From a bacterium (lineage in GTDB: Bacteria; Planctomycetota; Planctomycetia; Pirellulales; Pirellulaceae), in NCBI GenBank assembly GCA_030430075.1, contig JAUIGN010000004.1, positions 186,001 to 250,000 of the forward strand: a stretch of 64,000 nt of DNA. The letters run 5' to 3'. Below the pieces are notes generated by a model. It did no database searches. It was not told where the DNA came from and worked only from the letters and a program-made list of their open reading frames with translations. A program made the translations under genes and the position numbers. Shown here piece by piece: positions 7,634-15,604 of this stretch; position 1 is the stretch's first letter; each line of letters starts with the position of its first letter.

Positions 7634-9949
7634 ATGCAACTGTTGGACTATCTTGTCTTGGTCGGATATTTCGCGATCATGATCGCGATCGGCGTTTACA
7701 GCGCGCGGATGATCAAGGCCCAGGAAGACTTCTTCATGGGTGGCCGGTCCTTCGGCAAGCTGCTGCAGACGTTCGCTGCCTTCGGTGCCGGGACCGGTTC
7801 GAGCGACCCGGTCAATACGGGGCGCACGACGTTCACCGGCGGGATGAGCGGCATGTGGAGCGTGATGTACTGGCTCTTCGTGACGCCCTTCTATTGGATC
7901 GCCGGCGTCTGGTACCGACGCATGCGTCACCTCACGCTGGGTGACTGGTTTGTGGAACGTTACGAGTCGCGGGCGATGGGCGCCGCCTATTGCATCTTCG
8001 GCCTGATGTTTTTCATGGTCTACGGGTCCATGCTCTTTTCTGCCATCGGCAAAGTGGCGGCACCGCTGGTGGAGATTGAAACCGTCCACCTGCTGGGTCA
8101 GGAGTACGGCATCGAATACGTGCTGGTACCGATCATCGGAGTCGTGGTGCTGGTCTATGGGATCATGGGGGGCCTGCAGGCGGCCTATTTCACGGATCTC
8201 ATTCAGGGTCTGTGCATCATTTTGCTTTCTATCCTGCTGGTTCCCTACGGCTTGCAGGCCCTGGTCGAAAAATTCGGCAACCCGGAAACGGATAGCCTGA
8301 TGGCCGGCTTCCGGTACATGCATCAACAGTTGCCCAAAGAACACTTCCACGTGATCGGCTCGACGACCAGCAGCGAATTCCCGATTCAGCGGATCATCGC
8401 GGTGGTGATTATCAACCTGGTGGGGATCGTCGTCCAACCTCACTTTATCGCCACCGGTGGAGGTTCGGCGAAGACCGAAACGAACGCCCGAGTCGGCCTG
8501 GTGGTGGGCAATTTTCTCAAGCGATTTTGCACGGTGGGGTGGGTGTTGACCGCCCTGATCGCGTTGGCCCTGTTCGCCGACAACCGCGAGCTGATTCTCG
8601 ACCCGGACAAGGCCTGGGGCGTTGCCTCCCGCGAGCTGCTGGGGCCGGGATTGACGGGGCTCATGTTGGCCTGCCTGCTGGCGGCCCTGATGAGCAGCGT
8701 GGACGCCTACATGATTGTCGGTTCCGGCTTGATGGTGCGAAACCTCTATGCACCCTACTTTGACCCCAATGCCAGCGAAGCCACGTATGTCAAGGTGGCT
8801 CGCATCACGGGAGTCCTGGTGGTGGCCGGTGCCGTGATCATCTCGCTCTTTTATATGAACGTGTTTGCCCAGTTGCAGTTGACGTGGGTCTTCCCGGTCC
8901 TGTTTGCAGCGCCGTTCTGGGTGGGCATGTATTGGCGTCGAGCGACTCCGATGGCCGCCTGGCTGACCGTTGCCTTTTGTGCCTGTGCCTTCTTTCTGGT
9001 GCCATTCTTTGCACCCCGGATTGCACCCGGCTTGAGGACGGCGCCCCAGTTCCTGGTGACCAATCAGATCGTCCGCACCGAGACGGCCCGGGAAGCGGCG
9101 CCCTCCGACGTGCAGAAGCGAGAAACCGAGATCGCCGTTTGGGACGAGACCTTCGAGAAGACGTTGGCGCCCCGGCTGGAGGCCGCGGAAGCCGCCTATC
9201 GGGAGGCCGCTCCGGTTGGCGATTCGGGGCAGGATGCGGAGGTGCCGGACACGGCCGAACTGCAGCGGAAGAAAGGAGCGTTGGACGAATTGGTGGCGAC
9301 TCGCCTGGCCATCGACAAGCTCGGTCCGCGCCCCGAACCGCTGGCCGTCGGCGATCGTTTCATCACAACGACGACCAGCGGGGGCCAGGGTGTGTTCTGG
9401 CCCGACGGGGTCAAGCCGGTCGCCGCGCCCGGCGGACCGGCCATCGACGTTCGGCCGCAGCCGGTCGGCGAGCCTCAGCAGATTGACGAAAACACCACGC
9501 AAACCGTGCTGGCCTACGATGACAGTGTCCAACTGGAGGGCGCCGGGAACTTCCGCTTGGATTTTCTCCTCTACCAGCTTGTCGGCGTCGACTTCACCCG
9601 GCTGGCCAACTCGACGCTGGCCACCATGGAGTTGCCGCCCAAGATCATCACGCCGTTTCTGGTCATGATTCTCGTCTCGCTGGTGACCAAGCCGAATAGC
9701 AAGGAGGGGCTGGATCGCTACTACAGCAAGATGAAGACGCCCGTGGACCCGGATCCCGCGATCGACCGGCAGAATCTGGAGGAGGCGTTCCAGAATATCG
9801 AAGGTCTGGAGCAGATGAAGCTGTTCCCCGGTACGAGCCTGGAAATGCAACGGCCGACCCGCGCCGATTGGCTGGGCTTTGTCATCTGCTTTGTCGTCTG
9901 CTTCGCCATCATCGGCCTTGCCGTCCTGGTCGCCAATATTGGTTCGTAG
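7634..9949 (+). CDS. Sodium:solute symporter (SSS family)
   Basis: A 771-residue multi-pass membrane protein of the SSS family. The N terminus 'LDYLVLVGYFAIMIAIGVYSAR' is the first transmembrane helix of such carriers, and 'EDFFMGGRSFGK' followed by 'AFGAGTGSSDPVNTGR' is the conserved loop and second helix. About a dozen hydrophobic segments follow up to residue 470. Unusually, residues about 475-640 form a long hydrophilic insert with an Ala/Glu/Lys-rich, possibly coiled-coil part ('RLEAAEAAYREAA', 'LQRKKGALDELVATRLAIDK'), after which the last helices resume ('IITPFLVMILVSLV', 'WLGFVICFVVCFAIIGLAV'). The family imports sugars, amino acids or similar solutes with sodium. Substrate is unknown. 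Confidence 0.87.
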   Translation: MQLLDYLVLVGYFAIMIAIGVYSARMIKAQEDFFMGGRSFGKLLQTFAAFGAGTGSSDPVNTGRTTFTGGMSGMWSVMYWLFVTPFYWIAGVWYRRMRHLTLGDWFVERYESRAMGAAYCIFGLMFFMVYGSMLFSAIGKVAAPLVEIETVHLLGQEYGIEYVLVPIIGVVVLVYGIMGGLQAAYFTDLIQGLCIILLSILLVPYGLQALVEKFGNPETDSLMAGFRYMHQQLPKEHFHVIGSTTSSEFPIQRIIAVVIINLVGIVVQPHFIATGGGSAKTETNARVGLVVGNFLKRFCTVGWVLTALIALALFADNRELILDPDKAWGVASRELLGPGLTGLMLACLLAALMSSVDAYMIVGSGLMVRNLYAPYFDPNASEATYVKVARITGVLVVAGAVIISLFYMNVFAQLQLTWVFPVLFAAPFWVGMYWRRATPMAAWLTVAFCACAFFLVPFFAPRIAPGLRTAPQFLVTNQIVRTETAREAAPSDVQKRETEIAVWDETFEKTLAPRLEAAEAAYREAAPVGDSGQDAEVPDTAELQRKKGALDELVATRLAIDKLGPRPEPLAVGDRFITTTTSGGQGVFWPDGVKPVAAPGGPAIDVRPQPVGEPQQIDENTTQTVLAYDDSVQLEGAGNFRLDFLLYQLVGVDFTRLANSTLATMELPPKIITPFLVMILVSLVTKPNSKEGLDRYYSKMKTPVDPDPAIDRQNLEEAFQNIEGLEQMKLFPGTSLEMQRPTRADWLGFVICFVVCFAIIGLAVLVANIGS

Positions 9950-10272
9950 GCTGACGTTAGGTCGAGCCGTCAGCGGCTGCGAGGAAAGCCGAGCTCGGCG
10001 AAAAAGGGCGTTGACGACCCGGCCGCCGCGAATCCGGGCCGATCACGGCTTGCCCATCCGGGCCGAATGCTGGATTATGAAGGGACCGTCGGCGGAGGGC
10101 CGTTCGTCCCGAAGGCCGATCCGCGAATCGCCTGTCCCATCGTTTGCAGCCCTGCCTCACGGCGAAATGGGCTCACGGCGAACGGGTTACAGCCACGCAT
10201 CCCAGCCGGCGTACATTTCGGCCGCCCAACCGCCCCGTCCTGCGAAAGCGGGCTAGCCTGGACGAGACAACG
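9950..10272. other. Intergenic gap, no gene seen
   Basis: 323 bases between the symporter and panD. It contains the 12-bp palindrome GCCGAGCTCGGC near 9988 followed by GAAAAAGG, but no T-run, so it is not a convincing terminator. No promoter or RNA gene is recognised. Confidence 0.4.
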
Positions 10273-10641
10273 ATGAAGCGAACTCTCCTCAAATCCAAGA
10301 TTCACCGAGCGACGGTGACTGAGGCGGATTTAGAGTACGAAGGTAGTGTCACGATCGATACCGATCTGATGCACGCAGCCGACATCGTCGAGTACGAACG
10401 GGTGGAAATCTACAACATCACCAGTGGGACTCGCCTGGCAACCTATGCCATCGGCGGCGAGCCCGGGTCGGGGACGATTTGCATCAATGGTGCCGCGGCC
10501 CACCTGGTCAGCCCCGGGGACATGGTCATTATTGCCAGTTATGCCGAACTGACAGAAGCCGAGCTCGCCGCGCACGTCCCGCACGTCATTCTGGTGGATG
10601 AGCAGAATCGGCCCGTTCAGCACGCGGTGGACGCAGGCTGA
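10273..10641 (+). CDS. panD: Aspartate 1-decarboxylase
   Basis: A 122-residue pyruvoyl enzyme that converts L-aspartate to beta-alanine for pantothenate and coenzyme A synthesis in the cytoplasm. The proenzyme self-cleaves between Gly24 and Ser25; here 'EYEGSVTID' puts Gly24-Ser25 exactly there. Lys9, His11 and Arg12 in 'SKIHRATVT', Arg54-type context 'ETYNIT'-like strand '[17 protein letters not shown]' and '[12 protein letters not shown]' with the Ala-Ala-Ala/His loop agree with the family. The ATG at 10273 gives the standard length; longer in-frame extensions would be non-homologous. The M24 peptidase gene follows after 29 bases, so co-transcription is likely. No sign of panBC nearby. Confidence 0.96.
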   Translation: MKRTLLKSKIHRATVTEADLEYEGSVTIDTDLMHAADIVEYERVEIYNITSGTRLATYAIGGEPGSGTICINGAAAHLVSPGDMVIIASYAELTEAELAAHVPHVILVDEQNRPVQHAVDAG

Positions 10642-10670
10642 TTGCCCGGCATCTCCTGAGACCTCACCCC

Positions 10671-11783
10671 ATGTCCCGTCACGCCCAACGACGCGATAAG
10701 CTTCGCCAGCTGCTCAAGAAGCGGGGGCCGGACGCGATCCTGGTGACCGACGAGTGTAACGTGACGTACCTCACCGGTTTCACCGGTGACAGCAGTTATC
10801 TCTTGCTATCGCACAATGAAGCGATTGTGGTCAGCGATGCTCGCTATACGACCCAACTCGAAGAGGAGTGTCCTGACCTGACGCGGGTGATTCGATCGCC
10901 CAGCACGGGCATCATGGCGGCCGCGGCCGAGGCGGTCATCTCGGCCCGAGTTTCGCACCTGGCGGTCGAATCACACCATCTGTCGGTGGCTAACTTCCAG
11001 ATGCTGGAGTCGGAATTGGAGCGGGTCGAGTGCCTTCCGACAACGGGGTTGGTCGAAACGCTGCGGGAGATCAAGGACAAGCAGGAGGTCGCCGAGATCC
11101 GTGACGCGATCGCCTTGGCCGAGCGTGCCTTTGCGGTCGTTCGAGCCGGGTTGCGGCCGGAGCAGACGGAAAAGGAAGTGGCGGATGCCCTGGAGTATCA
11201 GATCCGCCTGTTTGGCGGACGCGGGACCAGCTTCACGCCGATCGTCGGCGTGGGAGATCGGTCGGCCTTGCCCCATTACCGCCCTGGAGAACTGCGGGTT
11301 GGAGACGCGGGCTTCGTACTGATCGATTGGGGCGCTCAGGGACCGCTCTATGTGAGCGATCTGACCAGGGTGATCGTGACGGGAAAGGCGCCGGCCCGCT
11401 TGAAAAAGATCTACCAGGTCGTGCTGGAGGCCAACCGGAAAGCGATTTCCGTGATTCGGCCGGGGGTCTTGATGGGCGATGTTGACCGGGCGGCCCGTGG
11501 GGTGATCGAAGCCCACGGCTACGGCAAGAAATTCAGCCATTCGCTCGGACACGGCATCGGGCTGCAGGTCCATGAAGGGCCCTGGTTGCGGAGCAATGTC
11601 GAGCGGCCGTTGAAGGCAGGGATGGTCGCGACCGTCGAACCGGGGATCTATCTGCCCGGGTTTGGCGGGGTTCGAATTGAAGATGATGTGCTGGTGACCC
11701 GCGATGGTTGCCAGGTGCTTTCAACCGTGCCGAAAGAGTGGTCTGACTGCCAGATCCACGCTCTCGGGGCAGCCGCCAGTTGA
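10671..11783 (+). CDS. M24 family Xaa-Pro aminopeptidase
   Basis: A 370-residue cytoplasmic metallopeptidase that removes N-terminal residues preceding proline. Residues 1 to about 130 form the creatinase-type N domain ('NVTYLTGFTGDSSYLLL'). The pita-bread catalytic domain shows all five metal ligands: Asp in 'LIDWGAQ', Asp in 'VSDLTR', His in 'GHGIGLQVHEGP', Glu in 'TVEPGIYLPG' and Glu in 'VRIEDDV'. The gene order M24 peptidase-accB-accC recalls the Bacillus yqhT-efp-accB-accC neighbourhood; here efp has moved about 10 kb away. It may be part of the panD transcript. Confidence 0.92.
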   Translation: MSRHAQRRDKLRQLLKKRGPDAILVTDECNVTYLTGFTGDSSYLLLSHNEAIVVSDARYTTQLEEECPDLTRVIRSPSTGIMAAAAEAVISARVSHLAVESHHLSVANFQMLESELERVECLPTTGLVETLREIKDKQEVAEIRDAIALAERAFAVVRAGLRPEQTEKEVADALEYQIRLFGGRGTSFTPIVGVGDRSALPHYRPGELRVGDAGFVLIDWGAQGPLYVSDLTRVIVTGKAPARLKKIYQVVLEANRKAISVIRPGVLMGDVDRAARGVIEAHGYGKKFSHSLGHGIGLQVHEGPWLRSNVERPLKAGMVATVEPGIYLPGFGGVRIEDDVLVTRDGCQVLSTVPKEWSDCQIHALGAAAS

Positions 11784-11855
11784 GGCGAGATGGACCTGTT
11801 CGAGGAAGCCTCTTGGGGAGCGCTCGGGCGAGAATTTGGGGCACGGCGGCGGCGG

Positions 11856-11884
11856 TTGACGCCATTCGGGCCTGGCATTAGAAT
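11856..11884 (+). promoter_or_regulatory. Candidate sigma70-type promoter of accB
   Basis: TTGACG (11856-11861) and TAGAAT (11879-11884) with the ideal 17-base spacer; both hexamers match consensus at 5/6. They lie 79 bases before the accB start and downstream of the peptidase stop. This is one of the best promoter matches in the window, though not tested. Confidence 0.55.
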
Positions 11885-11962
11885 CTGGCTTAAGTTGAAT
11901 TCCAGTATGGATTTGTGAAGAAACGGATCCCCTGGAAACGGATTTCATCCGCGGAGCAAAAA

Positions 11963-12442
11963 ATGGCTGAATCGGAATCGAGCGGCGGGGTGTTTGACGA
12001 GCAGCGATTCCTGCGCATCGTTGAACTGATGAAAGAACACGACTTGTCGGAGGTCGAGCTCCGGGACTCCGAGCAGCGGATTAGCATCAAGCGGGGAGGG
12101 ACTCCCGCCGCACCGCTGACCGCGCCGAGCGTCGCGGCGCCGGCGTCCGCACCGGCGGCCGGCAGTTCGCAACCTGCCGCGGCGGCGGAAGATCCCAACG
12201 TGGTGGTGGTTAAGTCCCCGATGGTCGGCACCTTTTACTCAAAGCCGAATCCGAAAGCGGCCTCGTTTGTCAAAGTGGGTGACCATGTCGACCCGGAGAC
12301 AACCATTTGCATCATCGAAGCAATGAAGGTCTTCAATGAGATTCCCGCCGAGATCAGCGGCAAAGTGGTCGCGGTCCTGGCGACCGATGAGGAAGCGGTC
12401 GAGTTCGGCAAGCCGCTCTTCAAGATTGATACGTCAGGCTGA
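11963..12442 (+). CDS. accB: Biotin carboxyl carrier protein of acetyl-CoA carboxylase
   Basis: A 159-residue protein. The N-terminal part ('FLRIVELMKEHDLSEVELRD') is the conserved AccB interaction region, followed by an Ala/Pro-rich linker of about 30 residues and the biotinyl domain. The biotin attachment site 'EAMKVFNEI' has Lys122 as acceptor. The protein carries CO2 on biotin from the AccC carboxylase to the carboxyltransferase in fatty acid synthesis. The ATG at 11963 is chosen because GGAG lies about 8 bases before it; an in-frame GTG at 11915 would add 16 basic residues not typical of the family. accC follows after 183 bases. Confidence 0.95.
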   Translation: MAESESSGGVFDEQRFLRIVELMKEHDLSEVELRDSEQRISIKRGGTPAAPLTAPSVAAPASAPAAGSSQPAAAAEDPNVVVVKSPMVGTFYSKPNPKAASFVKVGDHVDPETTICIIEAMKVFNEIPAEISGKVVAVLATDEEAVEFGKPLFKIDTSG

Positions 12443-12457
12443 CGAGGCTCAGCCTCG
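12443..12457 (+). other. Hairpin directly after accB stop
   Basis: CGAGGC-TCA-GCCTCG, a perfect 6-bp stem with a 3-base loop beginning at the base after the accB stop codon. There is no T-run, so it is more likely an mRNA 3'-end stabiliser or attenuator than a strong terminator, if it works at all. The remainder of the gap to accC shows nothing clear. Confidence 0.35.
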
Positions 12458-12625
12458 GACCAACGGCGAGCTACCGTTCGCGACATCATCGTCCGCTCCC
12501 GTTGGTCAACCAACTTGCCCCAAGATGAACGACGTTGGCCGCACCAGTAAGCTCGTCGCGGCATGCAGCGAAATTGACATCTCCGCCCCAGGCTCCGGAA
12601 CGATCTTCACGATCACCCCAAGCGT

Positions 12626-13972
12626 ATGTACAACAGGATACTGATCGCCAATCGCGGCGAAATCGCCCTCCGCATTATTCGTGCGTGCCGCGAGATGGGA
12701 ATTGAAACGGTCGCCGTGTTCAGCGAAGCGGACCGGGGCAGTGCCTACCTGGATCTGGCCGACGAGGCGATTTGCGTCGGGCCGGCGAAGTCGGCGCAAA
12801 GCTATCTCAAGATCGACCAGATCATCAGTGCCGCCGAAGTAGGCAACGTGGAAGCGATTCATCCGGGCTATGGGTTTCTGGCGGAGAACGCACACTTCAA
12901 TGAAGTCTGCCGCAGTTGCAAGATTGACTTTATCGGCCCCACGCCCGAGGCCATGGATCTGCTGGGAGACAAGAATCGGGCTCGCGAGATTGCCCGCAAG
13001 GCCAAGGTGCCGGTGGTCCCCGGTAGCGGCGGGCTGATTACCGACGAAGCCGAAGCGTTGAAGGTGGCCCACGAGATTGGTTTCCCGGTGCTGATCAAGG
13101 CGACCGCGGGCGGCGGCGGCAAGGGGATGCGGGTGGCCGCCAACGACCTCGTCTTGCAGACCGCCATTCAGCAGGCGCAAACCGAAGCCCAGGCGGCGTT
13201 CGGCAATGCGGGCGTCTACCTGGAGAAGTACATCGAGCGTCCCCGGCACGTGGAAGTGCAGGTGATTGCGGACCTGCACGGCAACGCCGTGCACCTCTGG
13301 GAACGCGAATGCTCCACGCAGCGACGCCACCAGAAGTTGATCGAAGAGAGCCCCGCCCCCAACCTTCCCCAGGAGACGCGGGAAGCGATCTGCTCCGCCG
13401 CCGTGCGGCTGATCGAGAGCGTCAACTACACGAACGCGGGAACCGTGGAGTTTATCGTCGACCAGGAGAACAACTTCTACTTCATCGAGGTCAACGCTCG
13501 GATTCAAGTCGAGCACCCCGTCACGGAGATGGTGACCGGCATCGATCTGATCCGCGCCCAGATCTCCGTGGCGGCCGGGGAACCGCTGCCCTTCGACCAG
13601 TCGGCGGTCGTCCAGCACGGTTCGGCCATTGAATGTCGGATCAATGCGGAGAACCCCGATCGCAATTTTCAGCCTTCGCCGGGACCGATCACCCAGATTT
13701 TTACGCCTGGGGGACTAGGGGTTCGCTTCGAGTCGCACGTCCATCCAGGGTACGTGGTGCCACCTCATTACGATTCGATGATTGGTAAACTGATCGTCCA
13801 TCAGCCAACGCGCCGCGAAGCCATTGCCTGCATGCTGCGGGCGCTCGACGAGTTGCGTGTCGAGGGAATTCACACGACCGCCTCCTTCCACAAGAAGGTG
13901 CTGCAGCATTCCGAATTCGTCGAAGGTTGGGTCGACACGAGCTTTGTTGAGCGGGTTTTCCTGACCAAGTAA
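12626..13972 (+). CDS. accC: Acetyl-CoA carboxylase biotin carboxylase subunit
   Basis: A 448-residue ATP-grasp enzyme of standard length that carboxylates the biotin of AccB using ATP and bicarbonate. It shows the N-terminal '[21 protein letters not shown]', '[14 protein letters not shown]', the glycine-rich ATP loop '[12 protein letters not shown]', '[13 protein letters not shown]', '[18 protein letters not shown]' and the catalytic '[20 protein letters not shown]' with its Glu, Asn and Arg residues. The start at 12626 gives the standard N terminus '[11 protein letters not shown]'. The phosphofructokinase gene begins 17 bases after the stop, suggesting a shared transcript. Carboxyltransferase genes accA and accD are not in the window. 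Confidence 0.97.
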   Translation: MYNRILIANRGEIALRIIRACREMGIETVAVFSEADRGSAYLDLADEAICVGPAKSAQSYLKIDQIISAAEVGNVEAIHPGYGFLAENAHFNEVCRSCKIDFIGPTPEAMDLLGDKNRAREIARKAKVPVVPGSGGLITDEAEALKVAHEIGFPVLIKATAGGGGKGMRVAANDLVLQTAIQQAQTEAQAAFGNAGVYLEKYIERPRHVEVQVIADLHGNAVHLWERECSTQRRHQKLIEESPAPNLPQETREAICSAAVRLIESVNYTNAGTVEFIVDQENNFYFIEVNARIQVEHPVTEMVTGIDLIRAQISVAAGEPLPFDQSAVVQHGSAIECRINAENPDRNFQPSPGPITQIFTPGGLGVRFESHVHPGYVVPPHYDSMIGKLIVHQPTRREAIACMLRALDELRVEGIHTTASFHKKVLQHSEFVEGWVDTSFVERVFLTK

Positions 13973-13989
13973 TTCTGAGGAGTTGAGTT

Positions 13990-15300
13990 ATGGCCAGCAC
14001 GCTGTCTGGGCCGCCGAAGGCAAGTACCCCGATCCAACGTGCCGCGATCCTGTTTGCCGGCGGTCCTGCCCCGTCGGCGAATGCCGTCATTTCTACCTGC
14101 GCCGTCTCGTTTGTGCGGAATGGGACTCAGGTATTGGGAATCAAGCACGGCTATTCCAACCTGATTGACTACACGCCCGACAAACCGCTCGTCGAGGGTC
14201 GGGACTATATCAATCTGGACCACAAGGCGTTGCAGCGGACCCGCAATTCACAGGGGATCTTAATCGGCACGGCGCGCAGCAACCCCGGCAAGAGTATTTC
14301 CGAACCGAAGCACCTGGACGACCCCGAACGCTCGGCGCCGCTCCGCCGAGTGTACGAAGCACTCTGCTCGTTGGAAGTCGATGCCCTGGTGTCGATCGGG
14401 GGCGATGACACGCTCAAGACGGCCAACAAGTTCAAGATGTTCCAGGATCGATTGCCCCCGGACGCCAAGCGGTTGCCGGTCGTGCACCTGCCCAAGACGA
14501 TCGACAACGACTATCACGGCATCGATTTTACGTTTGGATTTTTCACTGCAGTCGACACCTTGGCCAGCGAAATCCGCAATCTGCTCTACGATGCCGAAGC
14601 GGGACAGGCCTACTTCCTGGCAGAGACCATGGGACGCAGCGCCGGATGGCTCGCCTACGGCGCCGCCATTGCCGGTGAAGCGAGTCTGGTCATCAGCGTG
14701 GAAGATATCATCGGCGAGTACCGGGGAGAAGAGTCGGTCACGAATCCCAAGACCGGCAAGGTCGAGGTTCGTGAGATCATGAAGGTCGATCGGTTGGTCG
14801 ACCGGATCGTCCAGACCATGCTGGCCCGTGAACGGGTCGGCAAGAATTACGGGGTGATCGTGGTGGCCGAGGGGGTTGCCGAGTTCCTGCCGATGAAGTA
14901 CCTGGAAGGCATCCAACGTGACGACCACGGGCACATCGCGATTTCTCAAGTCGCCCTCGGTCGGATGTTGGCGGGATTCGTTGCCGAGGCATACGAGAAG
15001 GCCACCGGGAACAAGCGGAAAGTCAATGGCCTGCAGCTGGGCTACGAAGCCCGCTGTGCAGCGCCCAGTGCCTTCGATGTGATGCTGGGAAGCCAACTGG
15101 GCGTCGGCGCGTACCGCGCGTTGGTCGAACAGAAGTTGAACGGCGTGATGGTCTCCGTTGCCGGCCAGCTCGAGCTGCATTACGAGCCGTTCGAGAATCT
15201 GGTGGACCCGGATACGCTGGTGACCAAGGTCCGCTACATCGAACCGGACAGTGATTTTCACAACCTGGCCCGCTTCCTGGAAACGGACGTCAATCAGTAA
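13990..15300 (+). CDS. pfp: Phosphofructokinase, predicted pyrophosphate-dependent
   Basis: A 436-residue protein of the PfkA superfamily that phosphorylates fructose 6-phosphate. Two residues separate donor types: ATP enzymes have GGDGS and PGTIDND, whereas pyrophosphate enzymes have GGDD and PKTIDND. Here residues 137-141 are GGDDT and 168-174 are PKTIDND, so pyrophosphate is the predicted donor and the reaction would be reversible. 'ETMGRSAGWLA' is the conserved substrate-binding stretch, and 'GYEARCAAPSAFDVMLGSQLG' also fits PPi-type enzymes. A non-conserved leader of about 16 residues precedes 'RAAILFAGGPAPSAN'. It follows accC by 17 bases. Donor assignment rests on motif reading only. 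Confidence 0.9.
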   Translation: MASTLSGPPKASTPIQRAAILFAGGPAPSANAVISTCAVSFVRNGTQVLGIKHGYSNLIDYTPDKPLVEGRDYINLDHKALQRTRNSQGILIGTARSNPGKSISEPKHLDDPERSAPLRRVYEALCSLEVDALVSIGGDDTLKTANKFKMFQDRLPPDAKRLPVVHLPKTIDNDYHGIDFTFGFFTAVDTLASEIRNLLYDAEAGQAYFLAETMGRSAGWLAYGAAIAGEASLVISVEDIIGEYRGEESVTNPKTGKVEVREIMKVDRLVDRIVQTMLARERVGKNYGVIVVAEGVAEFLPMKYLEGIQRDDHGHIAISQVALGRMLAGFVAEAYEKATGNKRKVNGLQLGYEARCAAPSAFDVMLGSQLGVGAYRALVEQKLNGVMVSVAGQLELHYEPFENLVDPDTLVTKVRYIEPDSDFHNLARFLETDVNQ

Positions 15301-15604
15301 CCGGCAGTTCCGCAGCGGGGAGCGTCGCACTTCTTGACATGCACCGGCAACGGGCGCTCGTTGCGGAATGACCCGCGGGAACGAACCAGCGCTGGACACG
15401 CACGCAGGAAGTACTCAACCCTGCGTGCCGGGCTGTTCGATGGCCTAACGACGCCCGGCTGGACCTCGATCCGATCGTGGTGTGGCTCGAATTTCATTCC
15501 CTGAGCGGCTAAAATAATCAGGTTCCGGCACTCCCGCCCCGCGCATGCTCGTCGCGCACCCGGTGCCGCCCATTCGATTGACCACTCCTGGACTGGAAAC
15601 CACC
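15301..15604. other. Intergenic gap, no gene seen
   Basis: 304 bases between the phosphofructokinase and the DUF1549/1553 gene. A TAAAAT hexamer near 15510 could be a -10 element, but no matching -35 is obvious. No repeat or RNA gene is recognised. Confidence 0.4.

Noticed and set aside
7202..9850. An 882-codon minus-strand open frame over the symporter gene
   Set aside because: Antisense shadow: His/Gln/Asp-rich with no transmembrane or domain character, while the plus strand encodes a clear SSS carrier with a good promoter and start.
9988..10007. GCCGAGCTCGGC palindrome followed by GAAAAAGG as a terminator of the symporter gene
   Set aside because: It has no loop space for a stable hairpin and an A-rich instead of T-rich tail on the coding strand.
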